Shown here piece after piece: positions 20,486 through 33,508 of a stretch of DNA of 64,000 nucleotides. Origin of the DNA: Chrysomallon squamiferum. Its lineage: Eukaryota > Mollusca > Gastropoda > Neomphalida > Peltospiridae. Numbering within the stretch: the first letter of the stretch is position 1; the number at the start of each line of letters is the position of its first letter. The position numbers and the translations under genes were made by a program. The notes below the pieces were generated by a model. The model saw only the letters and a program-made list of their open reading frames with translations. It did not search any database and was not told the DNA's origin. Location: assembly GCA_012295275.1 (NCBI GenBank), contig CM022671.1, forward strand, positions 11,439,178 through 11,503,177, given 5' to 3'.

Positions 20486-23400
20486 CTACAACAAGGGTGG
20501 CACTTCTGCACCTTTCATGGATGAAGTACTAATGGGTACCGAGTCCAGTAACAGTTCTTCTTTTAACATCTGGGGAAGGATTAGTTCTTTAATTTTACAT
20601 CGGTTAAACTTCAGGTATCTGCGTAGATACATGCAGCATATATTTTCTAGAGATGCAACTCCTCGGTATCTTTCCCAGTTTGTCACATCTCTATCACTGG
20701 GGTATATGGAATACGAATTGTTTTTTTGGGTCCAAAGTTTGCAGCACCAGGACTCGAGCGGCAGCTTCTGAATGAAGTGGCTGTAGCTGAGTTCATTTCT
20801 GAAAACTGGAAGACATGTTATATCCTGGGTGACACTTGCTCCTGATTTGTAGAGTAGGTCACAAACACTTTTGCTGGCTCCAATGAATAAAGCCAATTCC
20901 AGCATGTTTTTAAAGTGATACAGAAGTGGATCTTGAATGTTTGTCACACCAGACATTATCAGCTCTTTCACCAAGTATGGTGAATCTATTGATGAAGAAG
21001 AAAAAAAAAAAAACTTTCACTGTGTTATGATAAACAGTTTATAGCATAAGTTAATGAATGATTTATTACAATAAACACCACACAATTTAATATTAATGTT
21101 TAGCAGAATATTTATGTTGTTAGTTTTTTTATATTTTGTAAGAAGGAAGAAAGACCAATAATCAGTTCTATTCAGTTTCATGTTATTTAGCTAAATCAAA
21201 ATTCAAAAATATAAAAAGAAAGAAAGGTCTGTCTGTCTATCTATCTACCTATCTATTTATCTATATATATCCTTTCAATTCTCAATTTTTAAAACTGAAA
21301 AAATTTAAAATGTATTTTTAAAAAGTATTAGGTAAAATAAATATAAATTTCTCTAATATGTTATTCTAATACAATATTAAAGTAATTAACTTACCACTGC
21401 TTGCAGCATAAAATAATGGTGATCCACCATCCTCACTGACGAGATTTACATCTGCACCATGTTCCATCAGTTTGTGAGCTACTTCAATGTTGTTGCAGTA
21501 GCAGCACGTCATCAAGGCAGTCTGACCATGGCTGTTCTGATAATTAACATCAATGATGTCAGGATGACTAAGCAACAGTTCAACACAGTCTGTAATTTTT
21601 CAAATGAACAGAAATTAAATAAAAGTATTATAGGTCAAATAAACACATTTTCTCGGGTGTGTTCATATGAAATGCAATCATTTCTCTGTGTGCTTACTCT
21701 GTATTAAATCTCTGCAGTGAGTAAAATAAGATCTGTAAACTGACTTGATGAAAACTTCAATTTATTACAGGCTGTTTAAAACAAACTATTCACTGAATTG
21801 GGAATTCTGGGCCATTACATTATAAATCTGAATACAAACGTTACACAACAATATACAGCACAGGTTATTTAATACATTTATATCAAAACATTTTGAGTTT
21901 ATCACACTATTCTGGAAAAGTAAAATTTTTCACCATTTCAAAATGTAAGTGTGTTAAAACCATATTTATATTTTGTTTAATTGGATGACTAAGTCATGTT
22001 TTTGTATTCAGTTAATTTGCTGCTGGTGATAATTTTAATAAATTAAACAACAACAAAAAAAAAAAAAAAAAAAAAAAAAACCTAAAACACCATCCAAAAC
22101 AACAGACAATTCACAATACCTTTGAAAAGTAATGAGTCTAAGGCAATCCATAATGTGTAAAAGCTCTTTTATGTGATACACAGTACAGTCTTTTAAAATA
22201 AATTATAATTTATTATTTCTAAACCTCCAAAATTTTCATCCAACTAACAATTCCAGAAATGTATCCTAGTGTGTTTTTCAAAACGTTTTTTTTTCTGTTT
22301 TAAAATTAATTGTGGTATTCTATGTTTGTTAAAATTGTACTTGTGGAGATATGAAAATAGTCTAAATATATTCTGCATTCTTCCAAGTTATGTTTCTTTT
22401 TCTGTTGTCACATTTTAAAAAATAACAAAGTACAACAATAAAAGAGTACATATTAAAAATATTGCATAAAGGGCAGGTCTGTCTTACTCTAAAGTTTCTT
22501 CTAGCAACAGAAAACAAATGAGCTATCAGTCTTCTAATTATGTAATGATGTCATGATTCAGTGCAAATGGGTAAAATCACATCATTTAAATTTTCTGTGA
22601 TCATATTTTGCTCAAAACATTAAATAACATTGTACTGGCAAATATTTATATCCATGAAATATAAAAAAATTTACCCTGTTTAGTTACTTGTATTGCCTTG
22701 TAAATCATTCCTTTTTTTTATATTTAAAACATTCTGTTTTAAATTTGTAACATCAGCAATCACAACAACCTTTCTCCTGAAATTCTGCCCTGTTCTGTGT
22801 ATATTTCTAATAAAGATTTCTGAAATAATAAAAACCTACCTTTAGTCCTTGCAAATTGAAGCAAGGAAAATCCTTCTGAGCCTAATGGCAAAGGATCTAT
22901 AACAGCTCCAGCATCCAGGAGTATTTTAGCACAGGGAAAGTTGTTATTGTCAATGGCAATTGTGAATGCTGTGAAGTTATGTAGTAGAACAGAATGTTCA
23001 ATGTCAGCACCATATTTCAATAGTAGTTTAGTTATTTCTACAAACAAAACAAAACAAAAAAAATGTTATTAATAGAAGAAACAATTAAATATTGTATTTA
23101 AAACAGGCTTTATGGAATGAATCTTCAGTTACTTTCTATCATACATAAAGTGAAAGAGGAAATCTATATACAGCCATGCGGTGGGTTACTGGTTTTGTGA
23201 TTATGGTTTGTATATGATGATGATTAAGAGAAGAAGCCCTAAATCACCATTTCAAGAGCTACTGATTAATTAACAGTAAGTAATCTTTTATATGAATCCT
23301 CCCATAGACAGGATGTCACATACCACATTTCTTAATAAACCACAAACATGACTGTGGTGCCATGGCTGGAGTAGAAGATGGTTAACAGAAGTTAGGAGGC

Positions 23401-26082
23401 AATTTTTGTTATTCATATTTAAAAAGGATTTTCAGCACAATTTGTTGTAGCTAATGTTAAATTGCAATCTGTCAGTGTTTATCTATCATAAAACCTACTT
23501 CTTCAATGACTGAAAAGTTTTATTCTTTCTCTCATTCTGGTGAATGCATTAAAAACAGAACAAAAGAAAAAACATCAGCTACTAAAATGTGTTTTTATAA
23601 ATACAATAACGAACATTAAAAAATACATTTACTTCACAGTAATAATACAAAATATGTTTAAATTTTTTAAATATTTGGTTTCAATATAATTTATATCTAA
23701 TATACATATAAAAATATGATTACAACTGTTTTATTGCAATTAAATCTGAAGATAACAAATATTAAGATAATAAATAATATAATAAATAACATTTTAAAAA
23801 AGTGCCTTATTATAAAGTATCAAAAGAATACTTAACAGGTTGCTTTACCAAAAATAATATTCATTAAAAATTATAGTAATAATGTTAAAAACAAAAATTA
23901 AAAATTAAAAACAGCAGCATAAAATAATATCACCTGATGAAAATCTAATTTAATTGTTGCAATACTCTTATCTTTTTAAATGTGAATTAAAATTTTACCT
24001 CCACACAGTTTGGGATCTTTTCTGCCACTTTTAGCTAAGATAGTCAAAGGAGAATTTTTAATCCAGTCAGTTGTGTTCACATCAGCACCAGCTGGAATAA
24101 ACCCACATATATACATGTCCCTTTAATATGTCAATTATTCAATTACTCAACAGACTAATTGTTATAAGACAAATTCCGATAATAATGCTTCTTGAGTGCA
24201 AAATATTTCTTTAGAATGATATGGTAATCCAGTTTCTATCACTATCTTAGCAATACTTTTCTCAGTCAGCAAAGAGGTCTATTCTATGTTAATTATCATT
24301 TTAATCAGGCAGTTTATTTTAAGCAGAAAAGAAATTAAAAAGATATGTTCATATTATATGTCAGTAATTTTATTATCCAAAACTGAAACTGTATTTAGTA
24401 AAAAAATCAAATTACTTATTACTTTTAAAGAAGCAGATGTGTTTATTACCACCATATTATTCAGGGATAGTAATACTATAACTGCTGTACATAACATGAA
24501 AAAAGAAATCTTGATTAAAAAACAAAATAAGTCTTCAGTTAATACCTAGAAGCAAGGCTTCAATAACTTCAAGTGAGCAGTTTTCTGCTGCATAAAGAAT
24601 AGGATTTTCTTTATTTCCATTACGATATTCTGAAACAGTTCTTGATGGTTCTGGAACATTTGGGTTGGCACCGGCTTTAAGCAAGATTTCAACCATTTCC
24701 AGATTATCTTTCTTCACAGCTTCAAGGAGTGGCGTCTCATCTAAATAATTTATTTAAAATATTTATCTTAGGTCTTAATTAAACAGTTATATTAAATGAT
24801 AATCAGAAAAACATAGTGATGAATAATATATAAAATTATATTAATATCAAACTGAAGAAGTAATTTAAAAGATTTGAAACAAAAAATGGTCTCCAATGCA
24901 ACATACTGAAGCAAAAGATAAAAATATCTGACATGATTCCCCACTTTAAGGTAATAATGTAATTTAACAAGAATATATTGATAGAGACAAACATATTTAA
25001 AGAATATAAAATAAACTGATGTAATATCTACATACAGAAACAAGAACATGTATATAAATAAATATTTTTAAATCTAACATCTCAGTGTAACAACACTTAT
25101 GCAGACGTAATTAAAAATAGATGAGAATGTCAGTGTCAATGTAATGTTATTAAAAACATTTTAACTTACCGCTACTAACATTCGGATCTTCTCCATTTAT
25201 TAAAAGATACCTGACAACATCATGAGATAAATTTCTTGATGCACAGTGTAGTAAAAATTTCTTTGCTGTCAAGTTGCATCTCCTTGTACACTTATGATTC
25301 AACAAAAGCTTCAGAACTTCAAGATTGCCAAAACGACAGGCAACATGCATTGGAGACACTCCTAAACCAGTCACCAAACAAGGTGACAAATTTCTTTTTT
25401 TCATTTCTCTCAGTAACATTTTCACTATAACTGGATTACCGATAAAACAAGCGAAATGAAGTGGTGTCCGACCTTGTGAATCTGTGACACATGGATTCAT
25501 GCCATACTGAAGTAATGTCTCAATGATCTCTATGTAATTATATTCTATCGCACACATGAATGGTGATCTGGCAGCTAACTGCTGACAGCTATAGTATTCA
25601 TTATAGAACTCACTGCCACTCGCCATAAGCAGCTTCACAATGTTTACGTTCCCTTTTAAACACGCCATCTGAAGAGCAGCCCCTGTTGAGTCAAGTTTGC
25701 ACACTGGTTCATGATCAAGTAATAACTGAATATTTTCTAGAATTCCAAATGACACCACAAGTGTTAAAACAGAAACATCTGATGTATTCTCAACAACAGC
25801 ATAGTGCTCATTTTCCATAACATCTTCCTGAAAGCATCTGGCTAGTCGATCAAAATCACTAAGATTGCATGTTGATAAGTCAGCTCCAGAATTCAACAGA
25901 ATCTCCAGTGCTGATTTATCACGGGTAATAATAGCAAGGTGGATTAAGGATACACCATGCTTTGTGAAGTTAACTACATCTGTCAGTGTCTGACTGCAAT
26001 GCTTTGCCTGTTCAAGAAGATCTTTCAACACTTCAATGTTTCTGTTCTTTACTGCCTCCCATAAATCATTACAGATTTCCAT
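20486..26082 (-). CDS. Ankyrin-repeat and SOCS-box protein, copy B
   Basis: This paralogue of copy A lies in inverted, tail-to-tail orientation. The coding exons on the minus strand are 25170-26082, 24546-24740, 23999-24091, 22840-23037, 21395-21589 and 20486-20985. They give 697 residues with all introns in phase 1, exactly as in copy A. The start MEICNDLWEAVKNRNIEVL follows an acceptor at 26093. Repeats such as TPLHFACFIGNPVIVKMLL mark the ankyrin stack. The C terminus has a BC-box (SLENICCMYL), but the Cul5-box core is LILP instead of LPxP, so Cullin5 preference is uncertain. Its role is inferred to be Elongin-linked substrate recognition. No orthologue symbol is assigned. Confidence 0.88.
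22053..22080. repeat. Poly(A) run in an intron of ankyrin copy B
   Basis: An uninterrupted A run of more than 25 bases inside the intron between exons 4 and 5 of the minus-strand ankyrin gene. On the transcribed strand it is a poly(T) tract. Confidence 0.9.
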
Positions 26083-27000
26083 AATTACTGTTCTGAAATT
26101 GAAAAATTAATATATGTATATGAAATAATATTTTTATTATAATGATAGTTTTCACTGAAAAAGATCAAACAACAGAAACAACGAAAAAATAATATGAAAC
26201 AGATTTCACATATACATTTCTTTTAATTCATAATCATTTTATTTATAAAAAAACCCCACTGAATAATGTAAGTTGCATTAAATTTACTGATAAATCTAAA
26301 TTCAGTCGATGTCTAGAAATCAGAAATACTTTTCATCATGGTCACATAACAAATAAAAATAAATTAACAAATAAATAAATAAAATTATGATTAATAATTT
26401 TTTTAAATACTGTTTCAGTAAAATGATTTTATGATCTTAAATAATATTTTAAAATTTCCTTCAAAAGTTCTGTAATGTGCAATTATTTTTCTTTTATATT
26501 TTCTAAAGCCCTATAAACTTAACACTTTTACAGATATTTATAAAAGTAATTTTATTGATCATTTTCATGTATTAACTTATTCAACTTTCAACTTTTAAAA
26601 AATGAATTGAAAATATCTAAATAATCATTTATAATAACAGAACTACCTATCGTTTTGTTATTAAGCTTTAGACTAGTATCAAATAACTATCGAGATAAAA
26701 CAATCACCAAGACCTGTACTCGTCGACTTTCGCTGTTTACAGAATCAAGTTTCACATCTCCCCGTACTTTCATAACCGGAAAAGAAAAGAAAAATAATAA
26801 TAAAATTATAAGTAAAATATATAAATAAATAAATAACATTAGAATAAACCACAATTATTTTAGGATTTTGTTATCTAAAGTATACTTTATATAATTTGTT
26901 TTAATTTTTATTATCATTATTAATATTCATTTATTTAACTGAAGTGCTTACTAAAACAGCAAAATTTAAAAATATCGTTTCAAGAGTAAATCCTTAATAT

Positions 27001-27022
27001 ATTGATGGCGGCCATTTTGCAG
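27001..27022. promoter_or_regulatory. YY1-like palindrome, candidate ankyrin copy B promoter
   Basis: The sequence GATGGCGGCCATTTTG carries overlapping YY1-type cores (GATGGCGGC and its complement) about 0.9 kb upstream of the copy B start codon. The copy B first coding exon has an acceptor at its 5' side (26093-26095), so a non-coding first exon must lie upstream and this is a reasonable place for the promoter. Inference from motif and position. Confidence 0.35.
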
Positions 27023-27779
27023 TGTCAAGAATCGGAGCTATTAACTAAACCACTATCAGTGGTAAAACTTCATCGTAGGTATTTGACAAAAACAAAAATA
27101 AAAGTCTCAAAAAATAATATAATACCATAAAAGTTAACAGAGTAATACCAATTTATTTAATCCGACAATTTCCTTCCCCTCCTTTTTTTTTTACACGATT
27201 TATTGAACTAAAGCTGTGACCTTATTTTATTAAATTCTAATAATACTTTTATTAGTTTTAATAGTAATAATAATTGGTTTAAAGCATAAATGAACAGTAT
27301 GGACGACGAACGATAAAATGCTTGAAATATAATAATTATAAAACTTTCTGAATGGACACATCTAAAACAAAGAATATATTTATGTGTTGTACAGAATATA
27401 TATATATATATATAGTTGATAGATTTTGGTAGTATTTTGCACAAATGAAGTTAAATATCTGATCTAGATGACCTTTTTTTTTGAAGGGACAGATACTCAC
27501 TTTTTGTTTTTCATCTTAATAATTATGTGAAACTGTTTTTCATCGGAAAAGTAAAATTACTTCAAGAATAACAAAAGGACAAATTAAAAAGCTAAACAAA
27601 ATTTATTTCTGAAATTTTGAAAACTCATACTGGGTTCAATTTTTGTCACATACCTACCTTATTGACTTAATAGCTCCATCCAAGATGGCCGTCATTACAA
27701 ATAAATGACCATAACTCCCTACCTATTCACCCTAGGAAGGTGATTTTTGTCTCTATAACTAGGTTTTAGGAGTAAAGCT

Positions 27780-29642
27780 CAGAGAAAACGACAATCGAAA
27801 ACGGCATCCCACAAGGATCCGTGATCTCGCCAACACTCTTCAACATCTACATCAATGACATCGTCACAGCACTCGACCAACAAGACAACGCCACAAATCC
27901 ACCAACCGAACCAATAAACAAAGCACTCTTTGCAGACGACTGCGCCCTTTGGCGGGCAGGAAGATCGACCGCAGCAATACATAAACAAATACAAAACGAC
28001 TTAAAAACATAAACGATTGGGCGTTGAAATGGGGTATAAAGATTTCTCTTTCGAAAAGCACGTGCCTCCTTTTCAACAAAAAATCAGACAACAGCAAGAT
28101 CACACTAAACATCGACAACAATGTCATAACACAAACAAAAACATTCAAATTTCTAGGTGTGACATTCGACAGTCAACTCAACTTTGGATGCCACATACAC
28201 AACATAATTGCATCCAGCAAAAAACCACTCAATCTTCTAAAGCTAATTTCCGGAACCAGTTGGGGAGCTAACGAGTCAACACTAATTTTGATGAACAAAG
28301 CGTGTATTCTCTCCAGGCTCAACTACGGAGCCACAGCTTACTCGAATGTTCCCGAACACTGTTTAAAAGAACTAAACGTAATTCAATCCAGCGCCCTCAG
28401 AGTGATTGGCCACCTACCAAACACAACACCATCCGACAGCCTCCTGTCAGAATACAGCATCCAACCACTGAAATACAGAAGAAAGCTGCAGCTATTGAAA
28501 TACAACCTAAAAATACACACCCTCAACACAGACCACCCTGTCAAGGATCTGGTCCCCGACCAACAAAGAATAGGGCAACTCTTCAAATTGCATACTCTAC
28601 TACTATCGAATTTCCCGACAACGGCCAGCGAAATTGAAAGGGAAACAGGATTAGGACAAAGAAATAAACCACAAAGAAATAAACCCAACAGTAAACACAC
28701 CTTTCCTGATCAAGACAGAAACAGACAAAAACAGAGTTCCCACCCTTCAAAAAGGCCATATTTCTAGCAGCAGCAAACGACGACTACAAACAACACATCT
28801 ACACTGATGGATCCAAAAACCCAGACAACGGGAGAATAGGATTCGCCTTCATAGCCCAAGATCACATAACCAAACCCACATGCATACAATTCGGCCATAT
28901 CAGAAATCACCTTTCGGTATACATGGCTGAACTGGTTGCCACGATCAGAGCCATTCTGTGGGAAACACAACAACAACAAACACACAGTCATATTCTCGGA
29001 CAGCCTAAGTTCTGTCGTCTCAGTACAATCTGGACATTCCAGCAGACCAGACCTACTCAGCAGAATACAACATCTACAGCAGAATACAACACAACGACAA
29101 ACAACTAATCATCAAGTGGCTCCCAGTACATGCCAGCATCATCGGCAATGACCTACACCAAAGAGTCACTCAGCATCAAAGACGAAGACATCTGCACAGA
29201 CATACACTACGGAATAAACGAAATTCTTTCCATCGCAGCCAAACATTACAACAAACAATGGCAAAACGAATGGAACAACACCAAAAACAAATGACATTTG
29301 AACATCAAACCGTTCACCAAAACACCCAAAATCACACTCACCAACAAACTACACAACAACAACCTCACCAAAGCCAGAATTGGTTACTCGACCAACTTAA
29401 ATGCAATCCGATACCAATACCACACCACCACATCACCCAACTGCAGCTGTGGACTCTCTGAAACCATCAAACACTACTTGTTTCACTGTCAAAATTTCGC
29501 CAAGGAAAGACAAGCACTACACAACACATTGGAGGAACTAAAAATCTATTTCAGGCTCCAAAACATCCTGGCACCAAACACAAAAGACAGAGAGTTAGTT
29601 CTCGCTGCAGTAACAACATACATTCTGAACACAAAGCACTAA
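27780..29642 (+). mobile_element. Degraded non-LTR retrotransposon (RT + RNase H)
   Basis: This is a remnant of a LINE-type element of the group that carries an RNase H domain. The 5' part, including the endonuclease and most of the fingers of the polymerase, is missing. In order come the RT core (GIPQGSVISPTLFNIYIND, then FADDCALW), the thumb region in a second frame from about 28020, an RNase H domain from about 28765 (YTDGSKNPDNG, AELVATIRA, and FSDS in a neighbouring frame) and a C-terminal Cys-His motif (CSCGLSETIKHYLFHC) near 29440-29500. The reading frame breaks at least near 28005-28020, 28760 and 29000-29300, so it is not functional. The plus strand is strikingly A/C-rich compared with flanking DNA, typical of an inserted element. 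The 3' end may run to the (AAAAT)n tract at 29944-29992. Confidence 0.85.
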
Positions 29643-29943
29643 CTCTAGTTTTTTTGGGGGGGGGGTTGACACAAAAACAAACGACAATTGAATGAATTTA
29701 TTGACTTACAGATTGATTGGTTGAACAGGCGATGGATCTACGGATGGAACGGCTGATTGACGGATCAATTAGAGTGGCCAATTAAATTAATAATTAAAAA
29801 CAAAACTATACATGCTTTATGCACCTACTTTCAGACCATACTAACCTTGGTTTTTTTTTTGGGGGGGGGTTTCCCTTCTCTTGTAAATAAGTTCATGTTC
29901 TTATTCTTGGCTGCAAATATTTATAACATCTTTTAAATTAAAA

Positions 29944-29992
29944 TAGAAAAATAAAATAAAATAAAATAAAATAAAATAAAATAAAATAAAAT
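29944..29992. repeat. (AAAAT)n tract, possible LINE 3' tail
   Basis: About nine tandem AAAAT units lie 300 bp downstream of the last retrotransposon codon. Several RNase H-bearing non-LTR clades end in short tandem repeats rather than poly(A), so this may be the 3' terminus. It could equally be an independent microsatellite. Confidence 0.6.
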
Positions 29993-30375
29993 GTAAATAA
30001 GTTAACTAAACTTATGTTATTCTTTTTAGTTACAGGTGTTAACAGCATCCTTTTAATCAATAAAAAGACCATTGGCAACAAAAAAAAAAAAGAAAAAAAA
30101 ATTGGAATTGTTGGACCAGAAGAAAGCAGCCAAAAAGAACAAAGAAATATCAGCACCAGCCGAGAAGAGGCCAGACAAACAGGACGCAACCAACTCGGAC
30201 CCGGTGATGACTAGGAGAGCTTCAACGAGCCAGACAAGTACCTGAAACAACAAGGAGCAGATAACGTGTACGAAACATCGGAACCGACTCGTTACGATCC
30301 GATATGTTAGACACTTCCTTGTGTCCTGCAATCATAATGAGAACCCATTCTCTTTCCTTAGCCAAAACTCTTTTC

Positions 30376-30459
30376 TGCGACAGACACGCCCGCTGACCTG
30401 TCAGAAAGCGTGCCTGTCGCAGACGTGCTTCACAACAGCTTGCTCTGATTAGCACATTA
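30376..30459. repeat. Dispersed repeat with hairpin, copy 1
   Basis: Bases 30405-30459 match 38053-38107 at roughly 90 percent identity. Just upstream, TGCGACAGACACGC (30376-30389) and GCGTGCCTGTCGCA (30408-30421) form a 14-bp stem with one mismatch. On the minus strand both repeat copies share an open frame LIRASCC(E/D)ARLRQARF. The origin is unknown; a fragment of a transposon or a conserved short peptide are both possible. Confidence 0.55.
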
Positions 30460-30519
30460 ATTTTTTTTCATTCATTCAAAGCTATCCATTAGAACTAAGT
30501 ATAGATTGTCCTGAGTACT

Positions 30520-30792
30520 ATGGGTACAATACAGAGTCATTCAGCACAACCAAAGATGAGGGCTATTTACCTTCCCTTAATAGACATGAAGCTGTCACAC
30601 CCAGATACCATGATGACATCAATGGCCTTTGCACAGGTCTGCACATGCAATATTGGGCAACAGTTCATAGTTTTTACTGGTGATCTGCAGCTGTACAGGG
30701 CCACTCAAGAAGTTCAGTGGACTTTTCCAGAAAGATTCTCAAATGTTATTCTACGATTGGGAGGGATGCACTCTCTAATGAACTTTTCATGA
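30520..30792 (+). pseudogene. Fragment of a repeat-borne invertebrate protein
   Basis: A 90-codon open frame holds FTGDLQLYRATQEVQW followed by RFSNVILRLGGMHSLMNF and then a stop. This matches, from memory, a family of uncharacterised multi-copy proteins in cnidarian, mollusc and echinoderm genomes with a (D/F)D..IY..A.E.QW...F...V.R.GG.H...NF pattern, thought to be transposon-associated. It is truncated at both ends, and coding-like DNA continues in another frame to about 30900. No function is assigned. Confidence 0.5.
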
Positions 30793-31052
30793 ATTTCTCA
30801 AATTGCTCAAGGGTGACAACATGTCATCAAGCAGTTTCTGAAAATAGAGATCCTTGGCTATCAAAATCAACAGTTAAAAATAATTTAATACAACAATGCA
30901 GGGACAACCCTCTCTCCTGCCTGACTAAAACAACACACAACTCAACAGCAAATATTCATAGTAAAAGATGTTTAAAAAGCCGATTTTTACACATTTTGTA
31001 CAGTGATTGGTTGAAATGTTACTGTCTGCTGTTACCTAATTATTATTATTAG

Positions 31053-33508
31053 AAATGTTGAAAATGGTTCACTGTTAAGTGCATAAATAGTTACAACATT
31101 GGAATATCCAATCCAGCAGAATATAAAAACTTGTGTTTTCACATACTTACCAGTTACACTAACATATTGATGATGTATGGGAACAATTAAAAATAATAAT
31201 AATATTTAAAGAAAAATAGGTATTTAAACTTAACCTTCATATAACCATCTATCTATCATCCATTGGCTTTCCACTATTTTTGACCTTACTATATTTTTTT
31301 CTTTGCCAAACTTTTTGTAATGATCACAGAAAAGAACATTAGTAATATATATATATATAACAGCTCCAGCAAAGCAATAACCATTTCAGACATGTAATTA
31401 ATTATTTTGCATTTATATTAATCACATCGAAATGTTGATCATTTGACAGTAGAAGTAATTTGAACAGACTGAATTATTTAAAATATTTTTTTTTGTATCT
31501 AATGAAAACAAGAAAATATCTGTTACTGTTTCGATACAGACACACATATTTTTGTTTGTTTGTACATTAATAAAATATTCTCAAAACACCTAAAGACCAA
31601 TCCATCATGTTGGGTTTTTAGAGTAATCCACATTCCAGCCAGTGCTTCATAACAAAGACTGTTTTGTATTATCATGTCTATGGGATGGTGTACATCAAAG
31701 ATTCCTCGCTACTAATTGGAAAGAGTTGACAGTAGGTTTCCTTCTTCATTTGAGTGTCCATTTGTAAATCTGTTTAGTGCATTATTAAATACATTATTTC
31801 CTCTCATCCATAAAATACTTTAAAATGGTTAATACAGAGAATCACCAATGTATAGTGACATCTGTGTTGGTTTGTTAATGCACATTAATCAGGCTGCTTG
31901 AGTTCATTCTTGGTATAATCAGGTTAAGATTCTACCACATTTGATTTTCCTGTAATTACTTTGAATGAGTTTGAAATAGGATTGGTTGGTAACATAAAAG
32001 AACTAGTTACTTGTCCAGTCAGTTATTTTACTTGTTAAACAAGTGATTTTACTTCTTCTGGGCAGCTGGACAGTAACTGATTTTGAGTCACCCTCTCATT
32101 CATACACACATACAAATACAAACAAAATGGCTGACATAAGCACCTGTGAGACACAGACTTTATTGTTCATATACAAAAACATATTTTGAAGAAAATAGTA
32201 AATGTGATTATTATTTTAAAAGACAAACCACAAGTTTAAAAAATTAAAGGCTTCCAGTTCTTACCAATATTAATTTATATACATTATATTAAAATGATAA
32301 AAAAAATATTTTTTAAATATACTTTCTGAACATTTTCCAAATGGTATAAATTTTGCTGGCATAAATATTCAAGCCAGAATATTAAATAAACATTAAATTA
32401 TTTCAAAATAAAAATAATTTTAAAAATGTTGTCTTCTGTAAACAAAGTGAATTACACACATATTATTTTTCTTTTTCTTTATTTTACTTTATCAACATTT
32501 TAAAGTTTTGTGAATAACTTAAAAATAATAATTATAATTATTAGTATTATAAATACTGACTATAATCATAAAAAGCAAAATGGAAGGGAAAATAAAAACA
32601 GTAAATAATTTACAGCTTCAGAATTGTCTACCATGACAACTTACTACAATACCAAACAGTCACTGAGATAGAAATTCTAAATATTAGTAGGAACTCTAAC
32701 AACTAGCTTCTTGTTAGCACTTAATCTCAGTTATAAAAAAAAAGTTTAATATAGTATCTGACATTGTAATTAACATTAAATGTTTTACAAATATAAGAAA
32801 CAGTAATTTATTATTTTGATGCTTTAAAATATTATTTATACATTTTTTCATTGATAGTATAAATCAAACACTTAATTATATTTTTAATATATTTACACAC
32901 AAACAATTGTTAATAAACATATTAGGAAATTAAAAAAATTAACTTGCATAGTTGTTAGTCTCAAGGTCTTCAAACAAAAATTTACAATCTCTAGATTAAG
33001 ATTTTCATTAAAGTTAATATTTATCTCAGGGTATCTAATAAAATTAAGAGTTATTTATAAAGACTGAAATAATAATAAATTCGAAATTCAAAGCAAAACA
33101 AAAACAACACAGTAGCATATAGAACTGTTTAAAGAGGGAGGATCTGAGTTGATCTAATTTTGAAAGACAGTAATGTTAATTAACATGGTGTTAAAACACA
33201 TTATTCATCTCAAGGATGTTTTATATTCAGTATGCGACAATCAAAGTAAACTGTCTTGACCAAATCCATGCATATTTTGTTATCAGCAATGCTGCAATTA
33301 TTTATCTTAAATGTATAGGTTTTTTTTTCTTCTTTTTTTATAAATATAAAAGAAATAATATTTAACTAAAATGCTGGACTGCTTAATGTTCATCGTTTTC
33401 AACTTCAGGTCTTGTTTGTTTGGATCTGGTTCATCAAAACTGTCAAGTTAAAAAAGAGGAAGACTTGTTTCTGGGAAAGTGTTGGCATTGTTAGTTTACT
33501 GATTCATA
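31053..33508. other. AT-rich spacer downstream of NAPE-PLD copy 1
   Basis: I see no exon, RNA gene or transposon coding region here. Part may be 3' UTR of the minus-strand gene whose stop lies at 33509. Short (TA)n runs occur, for example at 31347-31358. Confidence 0.55.

Noticed and set aside
30180-30230. Possible hammerhead-ribozyme core (TGATGA ... GAAAC)
   Set aside because: Stems II and III do not pair in a consistent way when folded by eye.
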